Of a stretch of 64,000 nucleotides of DNA, positions 14,001-29,000 are shown one piece after another. Both the position numbers and the translations under genes were made by a program. This DNA is from Reticulitermes speratus (lineage: Eukaryota > Arthropoda > Insecta > Blattodea > Rhinotermitidae), in assembly GCA_021186555.1 (NCBI GenBank), contig JAJKFL010000007.1:1995001-2059000 (forward strand), read 5' to 3'. The notes beneath the pieces were generated by a model. That model had not been told where the DNA came from and searched no databases. It saw only the letters and a program-made list of their open reading frames with translations. Numbering within the stretch: position 1 is the first letter of the stretch; the number at the start of each line of letters is the position of its first letter.

Positions 14001-17000
14001 AGTATCTGGAACTGAGAGAGGTGATGTTGAGGAACTGCATAAGTGGGGAGTATCTGGAACTGAGAGAGGTGGATGTTGAGGAACTGCATAAGTGGGGAGT
14101 ATCTGGAACTGAGAGAGGTGGATGTTGAGGAACTGCATAAGTGGGGAGTATCTGGAACTGAGAGAGGTGGATGTTGAGGAACTGCATAAGTGGGGAGTAT
14201 CTGGAACTGAGAGAGGTGATGTTGAGGAACTGCATAAGTGGGGAGTATCTGGAACTGAGAGGTGGATGTTGAGGAACTGCATAAGTGGGGAGTATCTGGA
14301 ACTGAGAGGTGGATGTTGAGGAACTGCATAAGTGGGAGTATCTGGAACTGAGAGAGGTGGATGTTGAGGAACTGCATAAGTGGGAGTATCTGGAACTGAG
14401 AGAGGTGGATGTTGAGGAACTGCATAATGGGGAGTATCTGGAACTGAGAGAGGTGGATGTTGAGGAACTGCATAAGTGGGGAGTATCTGGAACTGAGAGA
14501 GGTGGATGTTGAGGAACTGCATAAGTGGGAGTATCTGGAACTGAGAGAGGTGGATGTTGAGGAACTGCATAAGTGGGATATCTGGAACTGAGAAGGTGGA
14601 TGTTGAGGAACTGCATAAGTGGGGAGTATCTGGAACTGAGAAGGTGATGTTGAGGAACTGCATAAGTGGGAGTATCTGGAACTGAGAGAGGTGGATGTTG
14701 AGGAACTGCATAAGTGGGAGTATCTGGAACTGAGAGAGGTGGATGTTGAGGACTGCATAAGTGGGGAGTATCGGAACGAGAGAGGTGATGTTGAGGAACT
14801 GCATAAGTGGGAGTATCTGAACTGAGAGAGTGGATGTTGAGAACTGCATAAGTGGGAGTATCTGGAACGAAGAGGTGATGTTGAGGAACTGCATAAGGGG
14901 AGTATCTGGAACTGAGAGAGGTGATTAGAGGAACTGCATAAGTGGGGATACTGACTAGAAGGTATGTTGGGAAGAAAGTGGGTATTGACGGAGGTTGAGT
15001 GAGAACTGCATAAGTGATATCGGAATGAGGAGTGGGATGTTAGGAACTGCATAAGTGGGATATCTGGAACTGAGAGGGTGTGATGTTGAGGAACTGCATA
15101 AGTGGGGAGTATCTGGAACTGAGAGAGTGGATGTTGAGGAACTGCATAAGTGGGGAGTATCTGGAACTGAGAGAGGTGGATGTTGAGGAACTGCATAAGT
15201 GGGGAGTATCGGAACTGAGAGAGTGGATGTTGAGGAACTGCATAAGTGGGGAGTATCTGGAACTGAGAGAGGTGATGTTGAGGAACTGCATAAGTGGGGA
15301 GTATCTGGAACTGAGAGAGGTGGATGTTGAGGAACTGCATAAGTGGGAGTATCTGGAACTGAGAGAGGTGGATGTTGAGGAACTGCATAAGTGGGGAGTA
15401 TCTGGAACTGAGAGAGGTGGATGTTGAGGAACTGCATAAGTGGGGAGTATCTGGAACTGAGAGAGGTGGATGTTGAGGAACTGCATAAGTGGGGAGTATC
15501 TGGAACTGAGAGAGGTTGATGTTGAGGAACTGCATAAGTGGGGAGTATCTGGAACTGAGAGAGGTTGATGTTGAGGAACTGCATAAGTGGGGAGTGTCTG
15601 GAACTGAGAGAGGTGGATGTTGAGGAACTGCATAAGTGCTTCTCTTGATCAAATATTTACTGGGGTAATGGATGGGTTATGTAGCGTGCTTGAGAGAGAC
15701 TGCAGATATACAGAAGATGCGTTATGTAGCGTGCTTGAGAGAGACTGCAGATATACAGAAGATGCGTTATGTAGGGTGCTTGAGAGAGACTGCAGATATA
15801 CAGAAGATGCGTTATGTAGCGTGCTTGAGAGAGACTGCAGATATACAGAAGATGCGTTATGTAGCGTGCTTGAGAGAGACTGCAGATATACAGAAGATGC
15901 GTTATGTAGCGTGCTTGAGAGAGACTGCAGATATACAGAAGATGCGTTATGTAGCGTTCTTGAGAGAGACTGCAGATATACAGAAGACGCGTTATGTAGC
16001 GTGCTTGAGAGAGACTGCAGATATACAGAAGATGCGTTATGTAGCGTGCTTGAGAGAGACTGCAGATATACAGAAGTTGCGTTATGTAGCGTGCTTGAGA
16101 GAGACTGCAGATATACAGAAGATGCGTTATGTAGCGTGCTTGAGAGAGACGGCAGATATACAGAAGATGCGTTATGTAGCGTGCTTGAGAGAGACGGCAG
16201 ATATACAGAAGATGCGTTATGTAGCGTGCTTGAGAGAGACTGCAGGTATACAGAAGATGCGTTATGTAGCGTGCTTGAGAGAGACTGCAGGTATACAGAA
16301 GATGCGTTATGTAGCGTGCTTGAGAGAGACGGCAGATATACAGAAGATGCGTTATGTAGCGTGCTTGAGAGAGACTGCAGATATACAGAAGATGCGTTAT
16401 GTAGCGTGCTTGAGAGAGACTGCAGATATACAGAAGGTGCGTTATGTAGCGTGCTTGAGAGAGACTGCAGATATACAGAAGATGCGTTATGTAGCGTGCT
16501 TGAGAGAGACTGCAGATATACAGAAGATGCGTTATGTATCGTGCTTGAGAGAGACTGCAGATATACAGAAGATGCGTTATGTAGCGTTCTTGAGAGAGAC
16601 TGCAGATATACAGAAGATGCGTTATGTAGCGTGCTTGAGAGAGACTGCAGATATACAGAAGATGCGTTATGTAGCGTGCTTGAGAGAGACTGCAGATATA
16701 CAGAAGTTGCGTTATGTAGCGTGCTTGAGAGAGACTGCAGATATACAGAAGATGCGTTATGTAGCGTGCTTGAGAGAGACGGCAGATATACAGAAGATGC
16801 GTTATGTAGCGTGCTTGAGAGAGACGGCAGATATACAGAAGATGCGTTATGTAGCGTGCTTGAGAGAGACTGCAGGTATACAGAAGATGCGTTATGTAGC
16901 GTGCTTGAGAGAGACGGCAGATATACAGAAGATGCGTTATGTAGCGTGCTTGAGAGAGACGGCAGATATACAGAAGATGCGTTATGTAGCGTGCTTGAGA

Positions 17001-20000
17001 GAGACGGCAGATATATGTTCGACAGTCCATATCTTCTGCGTGAGAACTGCGTGTGTGGTGACGGAGGCCAGTTAAATTTACAAAACACTCTGCTTGAAAA
17101 AAAATTAGACAATTAGTAAATTTGTGGTCGCTTTTAGGCGCATTCGCAAAATTACGAAAAGTGACTATTAGCTTCGTCACTTCTGTCTGTGTCTGTCTGT
17201 CCGTATTGAACAACCCGGCTCCCAATTTGCGGATTTTCATCAAATTTGGTATTTGAGTATTTTTCTAAATATATGTGGAAAATTAAAATTTCACTAAAAT
17301 ATGACAAGAATACTGTGTACTTTACATGAAGACCTATGTATATTTACGTCATTAGAAAAGTTGTACTATAGAAAGTTATGTTAAATCTACATAACATAAG
17401 CAGTTACTAAATTTTATGTTTCACAAATCGGTATCCAAAATCATTTAGGAACTTGAAAACGGACAGTAACGGACAGAATACATCCGACGTTTGCAGTTAC
17501 CTGTTTTGAAAATGGGTGAGCATCTCATGAACTCTTCCCAAGTAGGCAGGATCCACCACGTATAATGTATCACTATCCGTAAAGTTGGCAGCAAATATCT
17601 CATCCATAAGAGGTTTCCACTGGACCTGCAACAGGAACGAACTGACGGTAGTGACCGTGAAGTTCTTTGATTTGCTTTGTGAAGTAACTGTCATGGCAGT
17701 ACAAAGGTACTCACAAAACCATAAGTTTCTTGAAGTTCTGACAGGTTGTAATTTTTGTAGGAGTTTCTGCTTTGTAATGAGTTGATAATGTCCTTCTCAC
17801 GAGGGAATATCTGAAATGCATTAATATCTCATTGTGACTGAGCTTCATGCCTTTAAGTCACAGTGCTTAATACACACACAGTCTGCTCTAACGTGCTAAA
17901 TATCTGCACTTTGCCCAGACAGTGCGAATTTAAGGTTTCCAATTTATTCTGAAAATACACAGCCACTATTTCTTTAAACAGCACCAATAATTGCTTTTCG
18001 CAATACAGATAAAAGGTGTTCTGTTTGAGGTACGAACTGAATTTTGTATGTTACGTACATCATGTGAGCACAAATTTTCCAAAAATCCAGGAGGAACCTC
18101 AAAATTCTAGGCCCCAGAAAAATGAAACAGAGCCAAGTTCCATACTGAAGATAAACATATATTAAGTGTCACCGTAAAATTTTAGTCGCCACGGCGACCT
18201 GGCGCCCGGAGTTTGTGCACCCCTGTTGTACATAAACATCTGACTTCTAATAGTGGTGGAATGGGTTCGATCCCAGGCCGGTCCACGTGGAATTTGAGGT
18301 GGAAAAAGGTGTGATGGGTCAGGTTTCTGTCGGAGTACTTGGGGTTTCTGTCGAAGTACTTGGGGTTTCTGTCGGAGTACTTGGGGTTTCTGTGGAAGTA
18401 CTTGGGGTTTCTGTCGGAGTACTTGGGGTTTCTGTCGAAGTACTTGGGGTTTCTGTCGGAGTACTTGGGTTTCTGTGAAGTACTTGGGGTTTCTGTCGGA
18501 GTACTTGGGGTTTCTGTCGAAGTACTTGGGGTTTCTGTCGGAGTACTTGGGGTTTCTGTCGGAGTACTTGAGGTTTCTGTCGGAGTATTTGGGGTTTCTG
18601 TCGGAGTACTTGGGGTTTCTGTCGGAGTACTTGGGGTTTCTGTCGGAGTACTTGGGGTTTCTGTCGAAGTACTTGGGGTTTCTGTCGGAGTGATACTTGG
18701 GGTTTTCCTGTCACCACCATCCAAACAATGCTGCATACTCACTGTCATCTTCAAATGTACTCTTAATGGAAGGGCGAAGGCTAGAAATCTGAGGTCCTTA
18801 CAATAAAAATGTTACTCTTTCGGAAAAGATAGAGCGCCGAGAAGGAAATCTAGACCTACTTTCTTTCTTTCATTAGAGATTCTAAGGACTGGAATTTTAC
18901 TGTCTGCTTTATAACTTGCAAAGCAGATAAATTCCATATAATAATGAACGTAAATGTGGCCTACCTTACTCAGCATGGATGCAAAGAGTAGAATACTTTG
19001 AGCCTCTTTGGCTCGTATTTCTGGAGGCATATTGCTTGGAAGGAATCTGTGGACTAACTTCTCGAGACTCAGCAATCGCTTCTCCTCAGCACTATCCTGA
19101 AAGTTTGATGTAACAGATTAAAGAAGGAGGAATGTTACTAAATGCTACCAGACATATTTGATTTATACTCATTCTCTGTTAATTTAAAAGATTATAAGAT
19201 TACAGCATCGAACTGTGTGATGATCACTGAACACTAACTGTACAGAATCTGACAAACTTATGATTGAATTCACGTATATTTACCTGCATTTTTGTACAAT
19301 TGATCAACTCACAGCCAACAAATTCACAAACAAGTTTGTCATGTTAGCTGCTCCGTCTGCATACATTATTATACCAAATTGCTGCATTGGTCTGTGTAAT
19401 CTTTCCTTAAGACTTGGAATTGTAGATTGTATTGTGTTGAGCGTGACTGAACTCACGTTATATTTACCGTGCATTTTTGTACAATTGATCAACTCACACC
19501 AACAAATTCACCAAAACAAGTTTGTCAGTGTTAGCTGCTCCGTTCTGCATACATTATTATAACCAAATTGCTGCATTGGTCCTGTGTATCTTCTCCTTAA
19601 GACGTTGGAATTTGTAGATTGTATTTGTTGTTGAGCGTGACTGAACTTCACGTTATATTTACCGTGCATTTTTGTACAATTGATCAACTCACACCAACAA
19701 ATTCACAAAACAAGTTTGTCAAGTTTGACAAACTTATTTTGGTGCATTTGTTGGTGTGAGTTGATCAATTTATGATATGAATTACTACCACTCAGTTCGG
19801 TTTACGACTTCTAAATCATCTAGTTCCAAAATGCTTTATGTTTTGGGCCAGAACATCGCATAGCTTACCCCTTTCCATCTTTACCCTACAGAGCAAGTGG
19901 AAGAACCATGCTGTAGCGATGTCATGGCCCGCTATCGTCTTGTGTCGGCTGCCAAAATGTGGTGCGCTTTGAACCGCGTGGCAATTGAGATCGCTATTGA

Positions 20001-23000
20001 TTCCTGGCAGGCTGTCTTACAGTAATGATTCTCTCTTTCAATATACAGTGAGTTTCTTTTTTGGGAATGCAGACTCGGTCGGAAGAGCCGGAAGAACCTT
20101 CCGTCAAGTCGATCCTTTCACGGTTACGATGTCAAAAAAAGTCTTTAAAAGCAGCGTCTACTGGCAAGATGTGGTGAATTCCACTTTTGGGCATAATACA
20201 AAGTTCAGTATCAGACTGTCAGAGAAGGGAAAAGTCCGTAATAAATAGGACCTCACCTTCAGGTATGTGTAGGCTCTGCTCTCCTTGCTCGGACTGCGTC
20301 TGGCTCTTGGATTGCTCTGGCTTATTTTGATGTAGAAGTCGAGGATACTGTCCGCAACCTAACACAAAAATTATACAAGCAAAAACATGTTGCTTGATCA
20401 ACAGATTGAAATTAATTTAACATTTTCTGTGACTCAAAGTTTGTATGGTATGATCAGTGAGACATTTCAATATCTGACGAGTTTCGTCAACTGCTTCGAG
20501 GCCCCTATTAATTGCATTACGGACGGGATGTGATTTAACCCACTCGTAAAAAAATGACGACGAATGCACGAACTAGGAAAGACATTTTTCTAAAAGCTCC
20601 ATATATCTATATAATAAAGTACACCAGCACACCAGTCTATATAATAAAGTACACCAGCACACCAGTCTATATAATAAAGTACACCAGCACACCAGTCTAT
20701 ATAATAAAGTACACCAGCACACCAGTCTATATAATAAAGTACACCAGCACACCAGTCTATATAATAAAGTACACCAGCACACCAGTCTATATAATAAAGT
20801 ACACCAGCACACCAGTCTATATAATAAAGTACACCAGCACACCAGTCTATATAATAAGTACACCAGCACACCAGTCTATATAATAAAGTACACCAGCACA
20901 CCAGTCTATATAATAAAGTACACCAGCACACCAGTCTATATAATAAAGTACACCAGCACACCAGTCTATATAATAAAGTACACCAGCACACCAGTCTGAG
21001 CCAAAGTAATCCAGTGAAAAAAATTATCTCCCTGTTTATTTCAAGTTAATTCAATAATGTTCTCCCATCTACGTCCAGGTCTTCCAAGTCATTTTCTCTT
21101 TCCGTTGTCCCGATCAAAATGCTTTATCACTACCCAGCAATCCAACTAAGCAATTTCTCTTTTTATACAGTTCAACCCGTTATATAACGACATGGGTTTA
21201 CACGACACCTCGTTTATAACGTCAGATATTCTGTGGTACCAATTAATTCCTCACTGTTAACCATAACATTATAATCCTCGGTTATAACGACACTCGTTTA
21301 TAACGACACAAAATATTCAGTCCCTTTCATGACGTTATAACAGAGTTCGACTGTATTTTATGTGCTGTTTTTTACCTGAATGAATTATTTTTGTGATATT
21401 ACACACAAAGTCCTTCCCCGTATAATCCCTGGTTTTTATGGTTTGGGACCCTTATAAACAGTAGAGCACTATAACAACTTAATTTAACAATTAACATCTA
21501 CAATATCGACTCTGGGGTCCACATAACATCATACTTCGTGGGAATCGAACTCCTTCTCTGGGGTTACCGTAAACTGGCCATAATCCTCTGCCTAGTTCTT
21601 AGGTTAAGAATGCGTGGTTACACCTTCACGCCCCATACATCGTTTGGTGCGGTGCTTAAAAACAGACACAAATTTACTGATTGCTTTTGCATGAATGTGT
21701 TTCCACTACCATCTATCGACAAACAGAAGATCCACCCACTAACATACATTGCCCGCTTACCTCTGACTTTGGGCCTTTGTTGAACGAATGAAACACAAAT
21801 AATAGGCAGTTCTGTTGAACCCAAAGTGACCTTCCTTTCAAGACGAAACTTACCTCAGGGTAGGGCCGATGTAAAAGCCTGGTGGTGTGTCCATAGCGAC
21901 GCGGCAGGTCCAGGAACACCGCGAGGCGTGTCCGGTTGATCACGTCTCTTTCCAGGTAAAGGTCAAAGAGAGGCGCTCCGTTCACCAGTAGCAGGCGGGT
22001 CACTAGGGAGGTCAGGTCGGGAGGCTGCGGTGTTCCGGGCAGTAGATAGCCGCCCAGTTCATTGAGCAAGGCAAACACTGCAACAGATCGCTCTGTTGGC
22101 AATTGTGAAACGACCATGTAGAGAAACAAATTCAAGTGACAGACTAATAATTGTCTAATATAAATATGAAAGCACTGAAGGTGACTGAAACATTGAGAAT
22201 GTGGAATGTGGAGCAAAGTAGGATAAGCCCTTGCTAAATCCCACCAAAGCGTCTTTCAGATAAAGTGTCTGATGTTAGGCTACAGAAGGACACGCTGCTG
22301 ATGTTAGGCTACAGGCTACAGAAGGACACGCTGCTGATGTTACGCTACAGAAGGACACGCTGCTGATGTTGAGCTATAGAAGGACACGGTGCTGATGTTA
22401 GGCTACAGAAGGACACGCTGCTGATGTTGGGCTGCAGACGGACACGCTGCTGATATTAGGCTACAGGCTACAGAAGGACACGCTGCTGATGTTACGCTAC
22501 AGAAGGACACGCTGCTGATGTTGAGCTATAGAAGGACACGGTGCTGATGTTAGGCTACAGAAGGACACGCTGCTGATGTTGGGCTGCAGACGGACACGCT
22601 GCTGATATTAGGCTACAGGCTACAGAAGGACACGCTGCTGATGTTGGGCTACAGAAGGACGCGCTGCTGATGTTAGGCTACAGGCTACAGAAGGACACGC
22701 TGCTGATGTTATGCTACAGAAGGACACGCTGCTGATGTTATGCTACAGAAGGACACGCTGCTGATGTTAGGCTACAGGCTACAGAAGGACACGCTTCTGA
22801 TGTTAGGCTACAGAAGGACACGCTGCTGATGTTGGGCTACAGAAGGACACGCTGCTGATGTTACGCTACAGAAGGACACGCTGCTGATGTTACGCTACAG
22901 AAGGACACGCTGCTGATATTAGGCTACAGAAGGACACGCTGCTGATATTAGGCTACAGAAGGACACGCTGCTGATGTTAGGTTACAGAAGGACACGCTGC

Positions 23001-26000
23001 AGATATTAGGCTACAGAAGAACACGCTACTGATGTTAGGCTACAGAAGGACACGCTGCTGATATTAGGCTACAGAAGAACACGCTACTGATGTTAGGCTA
23101 CAGAAGGACACGCTGCTGATATTAGGCTACAGAAGAACACGCTACTGATGTTAGGCTACAGAAGGACACGCTGCTGATATTGCTTTAACATCCCAACTTC
23201 GGGCAATTCGAAAGCCAATACCGAACTTTTCAGAAATAAATAAACTTTTTACTTACTTGGGGCAGTTGATGTTCTCTTGTCTCTCATCTTCAAACAGCTG
23301 CTGTAGAAGAGCCCCAGTTTCTGGAAAGGTCCGGAACTAGTAGAGGAGGTCAGCAAGTCTGCAGGAATGTAATAGGTGACAGTAATCTACTATAAACTGA
23401 AGATGGCGCAGTAGTTACACAGTGGGTAATGGCAATATGTAACAATAGGTGACAGTAATCTACTATAAACTGAAGATGGCGCAGTAGTTACACAATGGGT
23501 AATGGCAATATGTAACAATAGGTGACAGTAATCTACTATAAACTGAAGATGGCACAGTAGTTACACAATGGGTAATGGCAATACGTAACAATAGGTGACA
23601 GTAATCTACTATAAACTGAAGATGGCACAGTAGTTACACAATGGGTAATGGCAATATGTAACAATAGGTGACAGTAATCTACTATAAACTAAAGATGGCG
23701 CAGTAGTTACACAATGGGTAATGGCAATATGTAACAATAGGTGACAGTAATCTACTATAAACTGAAGATGGCACAGTAGTTACACAATGGGTAATGGCAA
23801 TACGTAACAATAGGTGACAGTAATCTACTATAAACTGAAGATGGCGCAGTAGTTACACAATGGGTAATGGCAATATGTAACAATAGGTGACAGTAATCTA
23901 CTATAAACTAAAGATGGCGCAGTAGTTACACAATGGGTAATAGCAATATGTAACAATAGGTGACAGTAATCTACTATAAACTGAAGATGGCGCAGTAGTT
24001 ACACAATGGGTAATGGCAATACGTAACAATAGGTGACAGTAATCTACTATAAACTGAAATGGCGCAGTAGTTACACAATGGGTAATGGCAATATGTAACA
24101 ATAGGTGACAGTAATCTACTAAAACTGAGATGGCGCAGTAGTTACACAATGGGTAATGGCAATATGTAACAATAGGTGACAGTAATCTACTATAAACTGA
24201 AGATGGCGCAGTAGTTACACAATGGGTAATGGCAATAGGTAACAATTTCACGCACAGAGTTTGGCCTATAGAACAAATATTGGTGAAGTGTCATTATGTA
24301 CACGCAGAAAATATTTGATAAATACAGTACAGTTACCTCCATCTATCAGAGGAATGGTAGTCATGAGGTTACGTCATACTGGTGTGACAAAGGGAGATAT
24401 CATGTTGTCTAAATTACTCACTACACTATTCATTCTGGAAAAGTAACACATTTCGCTGGGCTTTCATTCTGAATGTGGCTGTACTCTGTTTCAGTTATTA
24501 CCCGTCAAATAAATAAGTTACGGAAATGACTTTGTAACTACAAGGACTTTGTAACTACAGGACATATAACAGTCAATGCACTGCCCCTTGTGACACGCGG
24601 CAAACTATTGCCACTACTAACAGTATCGTAACATCACTTCTACAGAACATTTCCCGGAAATTTTGCTTAATAATACCTCCTGTGCCGAGTTGTATAACCA
24701 GAAAGAGAACACACTCTACTGAGTCCTGAAGGTGGATGGTCGCGAAGACAAGAGAGAGCGGAAATTTGTAATGCCTACGTCAGGCCGTGCCGTGGTCAGA
24801 CGGTTAGTCGCCAGCCTTTCACCGCGGAGTCCCGGGTCAGTCCATGTGGGATTTGTGGTGGACACTGGGCACTGGGACAGGTTTTTCCCGGAGTACTTCA
24901 GTTTTCCCCTGTCAGTTTCATTCCACCGGTGTTCCATTGAAATAGAAAAGCAGGAAAAAAAAAACCTCATCATCTTCATCACAGGTTGCACAATAAGCCT
25001 TAAGACTGCGGTGCGTCCGTAGCATCTGCTGCGGGGCCCTTCACCACAAAAAAATGCCTACATCTGTGTTCAGTGAAACGATAAAGCTACTAACCGCCTT
25101 CAGAACTCAGACACGCAGCGTCACGACGTGATGATTCTAGCGTCTTGTTGCGACTTTCGGCAGATGGTTGTTAATTACATGTACTGGTTTGAAGTAACTA
25201 ATTAGAATATATCGTGTTAGTTGTGTGTGACAAACCGGATATATAACTTAGCAGAATACAGTATTTGGAACTACTACGTGTTTTAAAACAATCTGTTACA
25301 GGAAAGAGCAATAAAAATGCCATTTTATTGATGGTGTGTAAAAGGGAGTACAGCCGGTGTTACCCGCCGACGAATTCAGCATACAATTTCCCCCCATTTA
25401 CAAAATTCTTATTTCTTTGCTTTTAGACGCTTTCACAAACTGAGTAGCGACTTAGTCTCCTCAAGAACATCGCGACTTCCACCGGGAAAGATATTTGTGA
25501 AATTGTACGTTGAGTATAATCACTGAAATATGTCTACACATCCAGATTTTTTTAAAAAAATTGGACGAAAATCACAGACATTCTACATAAAGACCTACGT
25601 ACAGTTATAATATGTCGCCATTCTGGGTATTTAGAAATGAAACAGAATTTGCTTTCTGTGCGATGAGCTAAAGCTAAGGAAACAGCCGAAAGTCCTAACC
25701 TAAGAACGAAGCACGACAATGTGGAAATGTCCCTCTTTATGACATCTGTTATGTTTGGACGAAACTTTTAGCTAAGATATGGAGGAACTTTTTAATGGAG
25801 ATGGTTTAAAATTTGGAAACACGGCTATAAGATTCTCGAATTTTGAGTGATCCTAAAATTATTCACGAATTTAAAGTCTAGGGACCATAACACAGCGAAA
25901 AGTTCCAAAAGTGTTACGCTGTGTCGATATTTCCTAACTTGTTTATTCCCTGAAACTATGCTACTCTAGGACTTGGCCCTCAAATGGCCGGATTGTCCAT

Positions 26001-29000
26001 CCACCCGGATGACAGGCGGAATATCGAGCATTGGTGGAACGAAGACTTAAAAGTTATGACGAAAATACTCGAAGAGAAAGCTGTCTCAGTGGCATTATAT
26101 CTCACCACAAATCCCATGTGGACTGCCCTGGAGTGGCACCTGGGCCTCTGCATTAGGACGTTTGTTGTTAACACAAAACTTACGCTGTATATGCTGATCC
26201 ACATGTCTCTGTAGCGTATTCAAACTCAACTCCGCGTTCGGAACGTAGCTACTGGACGTATTCCGACGCCCGACGCCCGTCCCTGCTGACCACGCGCCAC
26301 ACGCAAACTTATAGAAGTCACGACAGGGGTCACTCCTCCAGTTCATAGACGCTAGGATGCGACTGGCCACGTGTCGACACTGCTGGCTCTTACAGACGTA
26401 CTCGTCCTCTGGCTCCTGTCCTGTACAGGCGTCATCGTCCTGTGAAATGCACACAACGTAAGTCCTTCGCTCTTCTGCGATGTTACGCAGCGTATGTTGG
26501 TAGTTGTTTACCGACGTTTCGGGACATTCTGTCTGTCTATTCTTCAAGGATCAAGAACTTTTAGATGGGACCGATAGGCTGTCACGAAACGTCGGTAAAC
26601 AACTATCAACATGCGCTGCATGACGTTTCAGAAGAGCAAAGTCGTCAACTGCATCGCGGCGGAAGGCTAAAATCTTGCATTGTGTAAAATTTGTTCTTTA
26701 CGGGCTTTCAACAAGGTATATGTTACTATCAACCTAATGGAAGAGGCCCGTTGAAATTCAACGGACAACAATTTCTTTCATCCCCTTTTCTTTATTTGTT
26801 TTGTCCTTTCTCTATCTCGCTCCATTCGTTCTGAAATCTGACCTGAGATTGCGTTACATCATTAATTTGGTTAATTAATATTTATCAGTTTATATGACAC
26901 AATTTGAAACAAAGCGTAGCAGAAAAGACTTCAGTGTCCGGGACGTCACGTCGTGTATTATGGCAAAAATCAAAGACATTCCTCCGAAATGTAGGTAATG
27001 TTGCACCAGACTACACGGAGTCACACCCCACAAGCTGGCAACATTCGTGGTCTTCATTGTGAGACACCAAAACATCGCAAAGAGAATCCCCGTTTGACAG
27101 TACAAGTTTATATGGAAATTATATTAAAACGATATCAGCAGCTCAACATCCCTGTTTGGGCCTTGCCTTCTCAAATAGTTTCTGCCATTTTTCTCTGTCC
27201 TGGCTCCCTTTCTGCACTTGCTAACACTCACATTTGCCAGGTCATGTACCTCACAATTGAACCGTCGTAATTTTTATCGTCATACTCGTCTCTAACCCCA
27301 GGATTCAATAAACACAAGCCGTGTAAGCATAGCTGTCTTATCTTCCCTTAAGATATGCCCAAGCCATCCTTCATTATGACAGCTATATCTGCATTTTTTA
27401 AAAGCGTATAAGGGAGTGCCGACAACCAAGATCTCCCATTTTTTATTTAGGAGAATCACACGTAGGAATACAAACGAACTGCGTTCAATTCGGTAGACTT
27501 ACCGCACCGCGGGGCATAATTTTGACTCCTGCCGCTAGCGGGTACTGAATTGTACGCGGTAACGCAGTTGGTTGAGGCCGGGAGTGAACAATCATCGGTC
27601 AAAATCCATAAAGTCGGAAACTGCCACCACTGTGAGAGCTTAAAAGTTCCTCCTCAGGCGTTTCCCACATGGAAGGGCTCCTGAAACCTACACTGAGGTA
27701 AGTATAGGGCACGAAGTTGGTTGAGGCACTGCGCTACAAGCCGGAAGGTTGCGGGTTCGATTCCCGATGGTGTTTTTCATTGACACTAATCCTTCCGACC
27801 GCACTATGGCCCTGGGATCGACTCAGCCTCTAACAAAAATGAGTACCAGGAATATTTCGTGGGGGTAAAGGTGGCCAGTGCTTAGGTCTAACAACCTTAC
27901 TACCTTCATGTGCCGATTGTCTTGAATTCTGGAAGCCTCAACCTCAGGGCCTGTCCAGGCCTGTATAGGGATTGATTTGCTTTATTACACACAGTGTATA
28001 GAAATTATTTTATGTTAGCTTGTGATGGGAAGAGAGGGGAGAAAATCTAAGGAGAGCGGGCTTGAGTAACGGGTTACGTTTCGTTACTAGAAGTCGGACT
28101 GTGAGTCAGTGGCTTCGTGCACTCCACATATGTTCAGAAGCATGGAACATTAACAAGACGTGTGAGACGGGAATTTTACAAATGTTAAAATTCTGACTGG
28201 CCTCTACTGGGATGCACTGCCTTGCAAGTATTTACAGGGTCTCCAAACCTCTCACCTGCGGACAGAATTTGCATTTACGTTTCTACTCGAGAATCAGAAA
28301 ATCCAAAAAAATTACTCTAATCTCATATGCTTAACTGAAGTGTTTATTTTTTAAGCAGGTTGCCTAAGTAGCTAGATCTAACATGTGAATACATATATAC
28401 AGAAATGACATTCTAAAAACGTACAAGTGATTTTAAAAATTAATCAGACAAAGATGGCCTCCAAGTCATTCATTCATTCTGCAGTCTGTCTTACGACAGG
28501 TCCGTAGCCTCTTCATTCTGCAGTCTGTCTTACGACAGGTCCGTAGCCTCTTCATTCTGCAGTCTGTCTTACGACAGGTCCGTAGCCTCTTCATTCTGTA
28601 GTCTGTCTTACGACAGGTCCGTAGCCTCTTCATTCTGTAGTCTGTCTTACGACAGGTCCGTAGCCTCTTCATTCTGCAGTCTATCTTACGACAGGTCCGT
28701 AGCCTCTTCATTCTGTAGTCTGTCTTACGACAGGTCCGTAGCCTCTTCATTCTGCAGTCTGTCTTACGACAGGTCCGTAGCCTCTTCATTCTGCAGTCTG
28801 TCTTACGACAGGTCCGTAGCCTCTTCATTCTGTAGTCTGTCTTACGACAGGTCCGTAGCCTCTTCATTCTGCAGTCTGTCTTACGACAGGTCCGTAGCCT
28901 CTTCATTCTGCAGTCTGTCTTACGACAGGTCCGTAGCCTCTTCATTCTGTAGTCTGTCTTACGACAGGTCCGTAGCCTCTTCATTCTGTAGTCTGTCTTA

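Noticed and set aside
11527-15652. Very long minus-strand frames (up to 1296 residues) of [18 protein letters not shown] type
   Set aside because: They are readings through the 49-bp array, with frame changes at indels. No start context, no domain, no unique sequence.
15617-17243. Frames of about 500 residues on both strands
   Set aside because: The unit is 45 bp, a multiple of three, so any frame lacking a stop in one unit stays open through the array.
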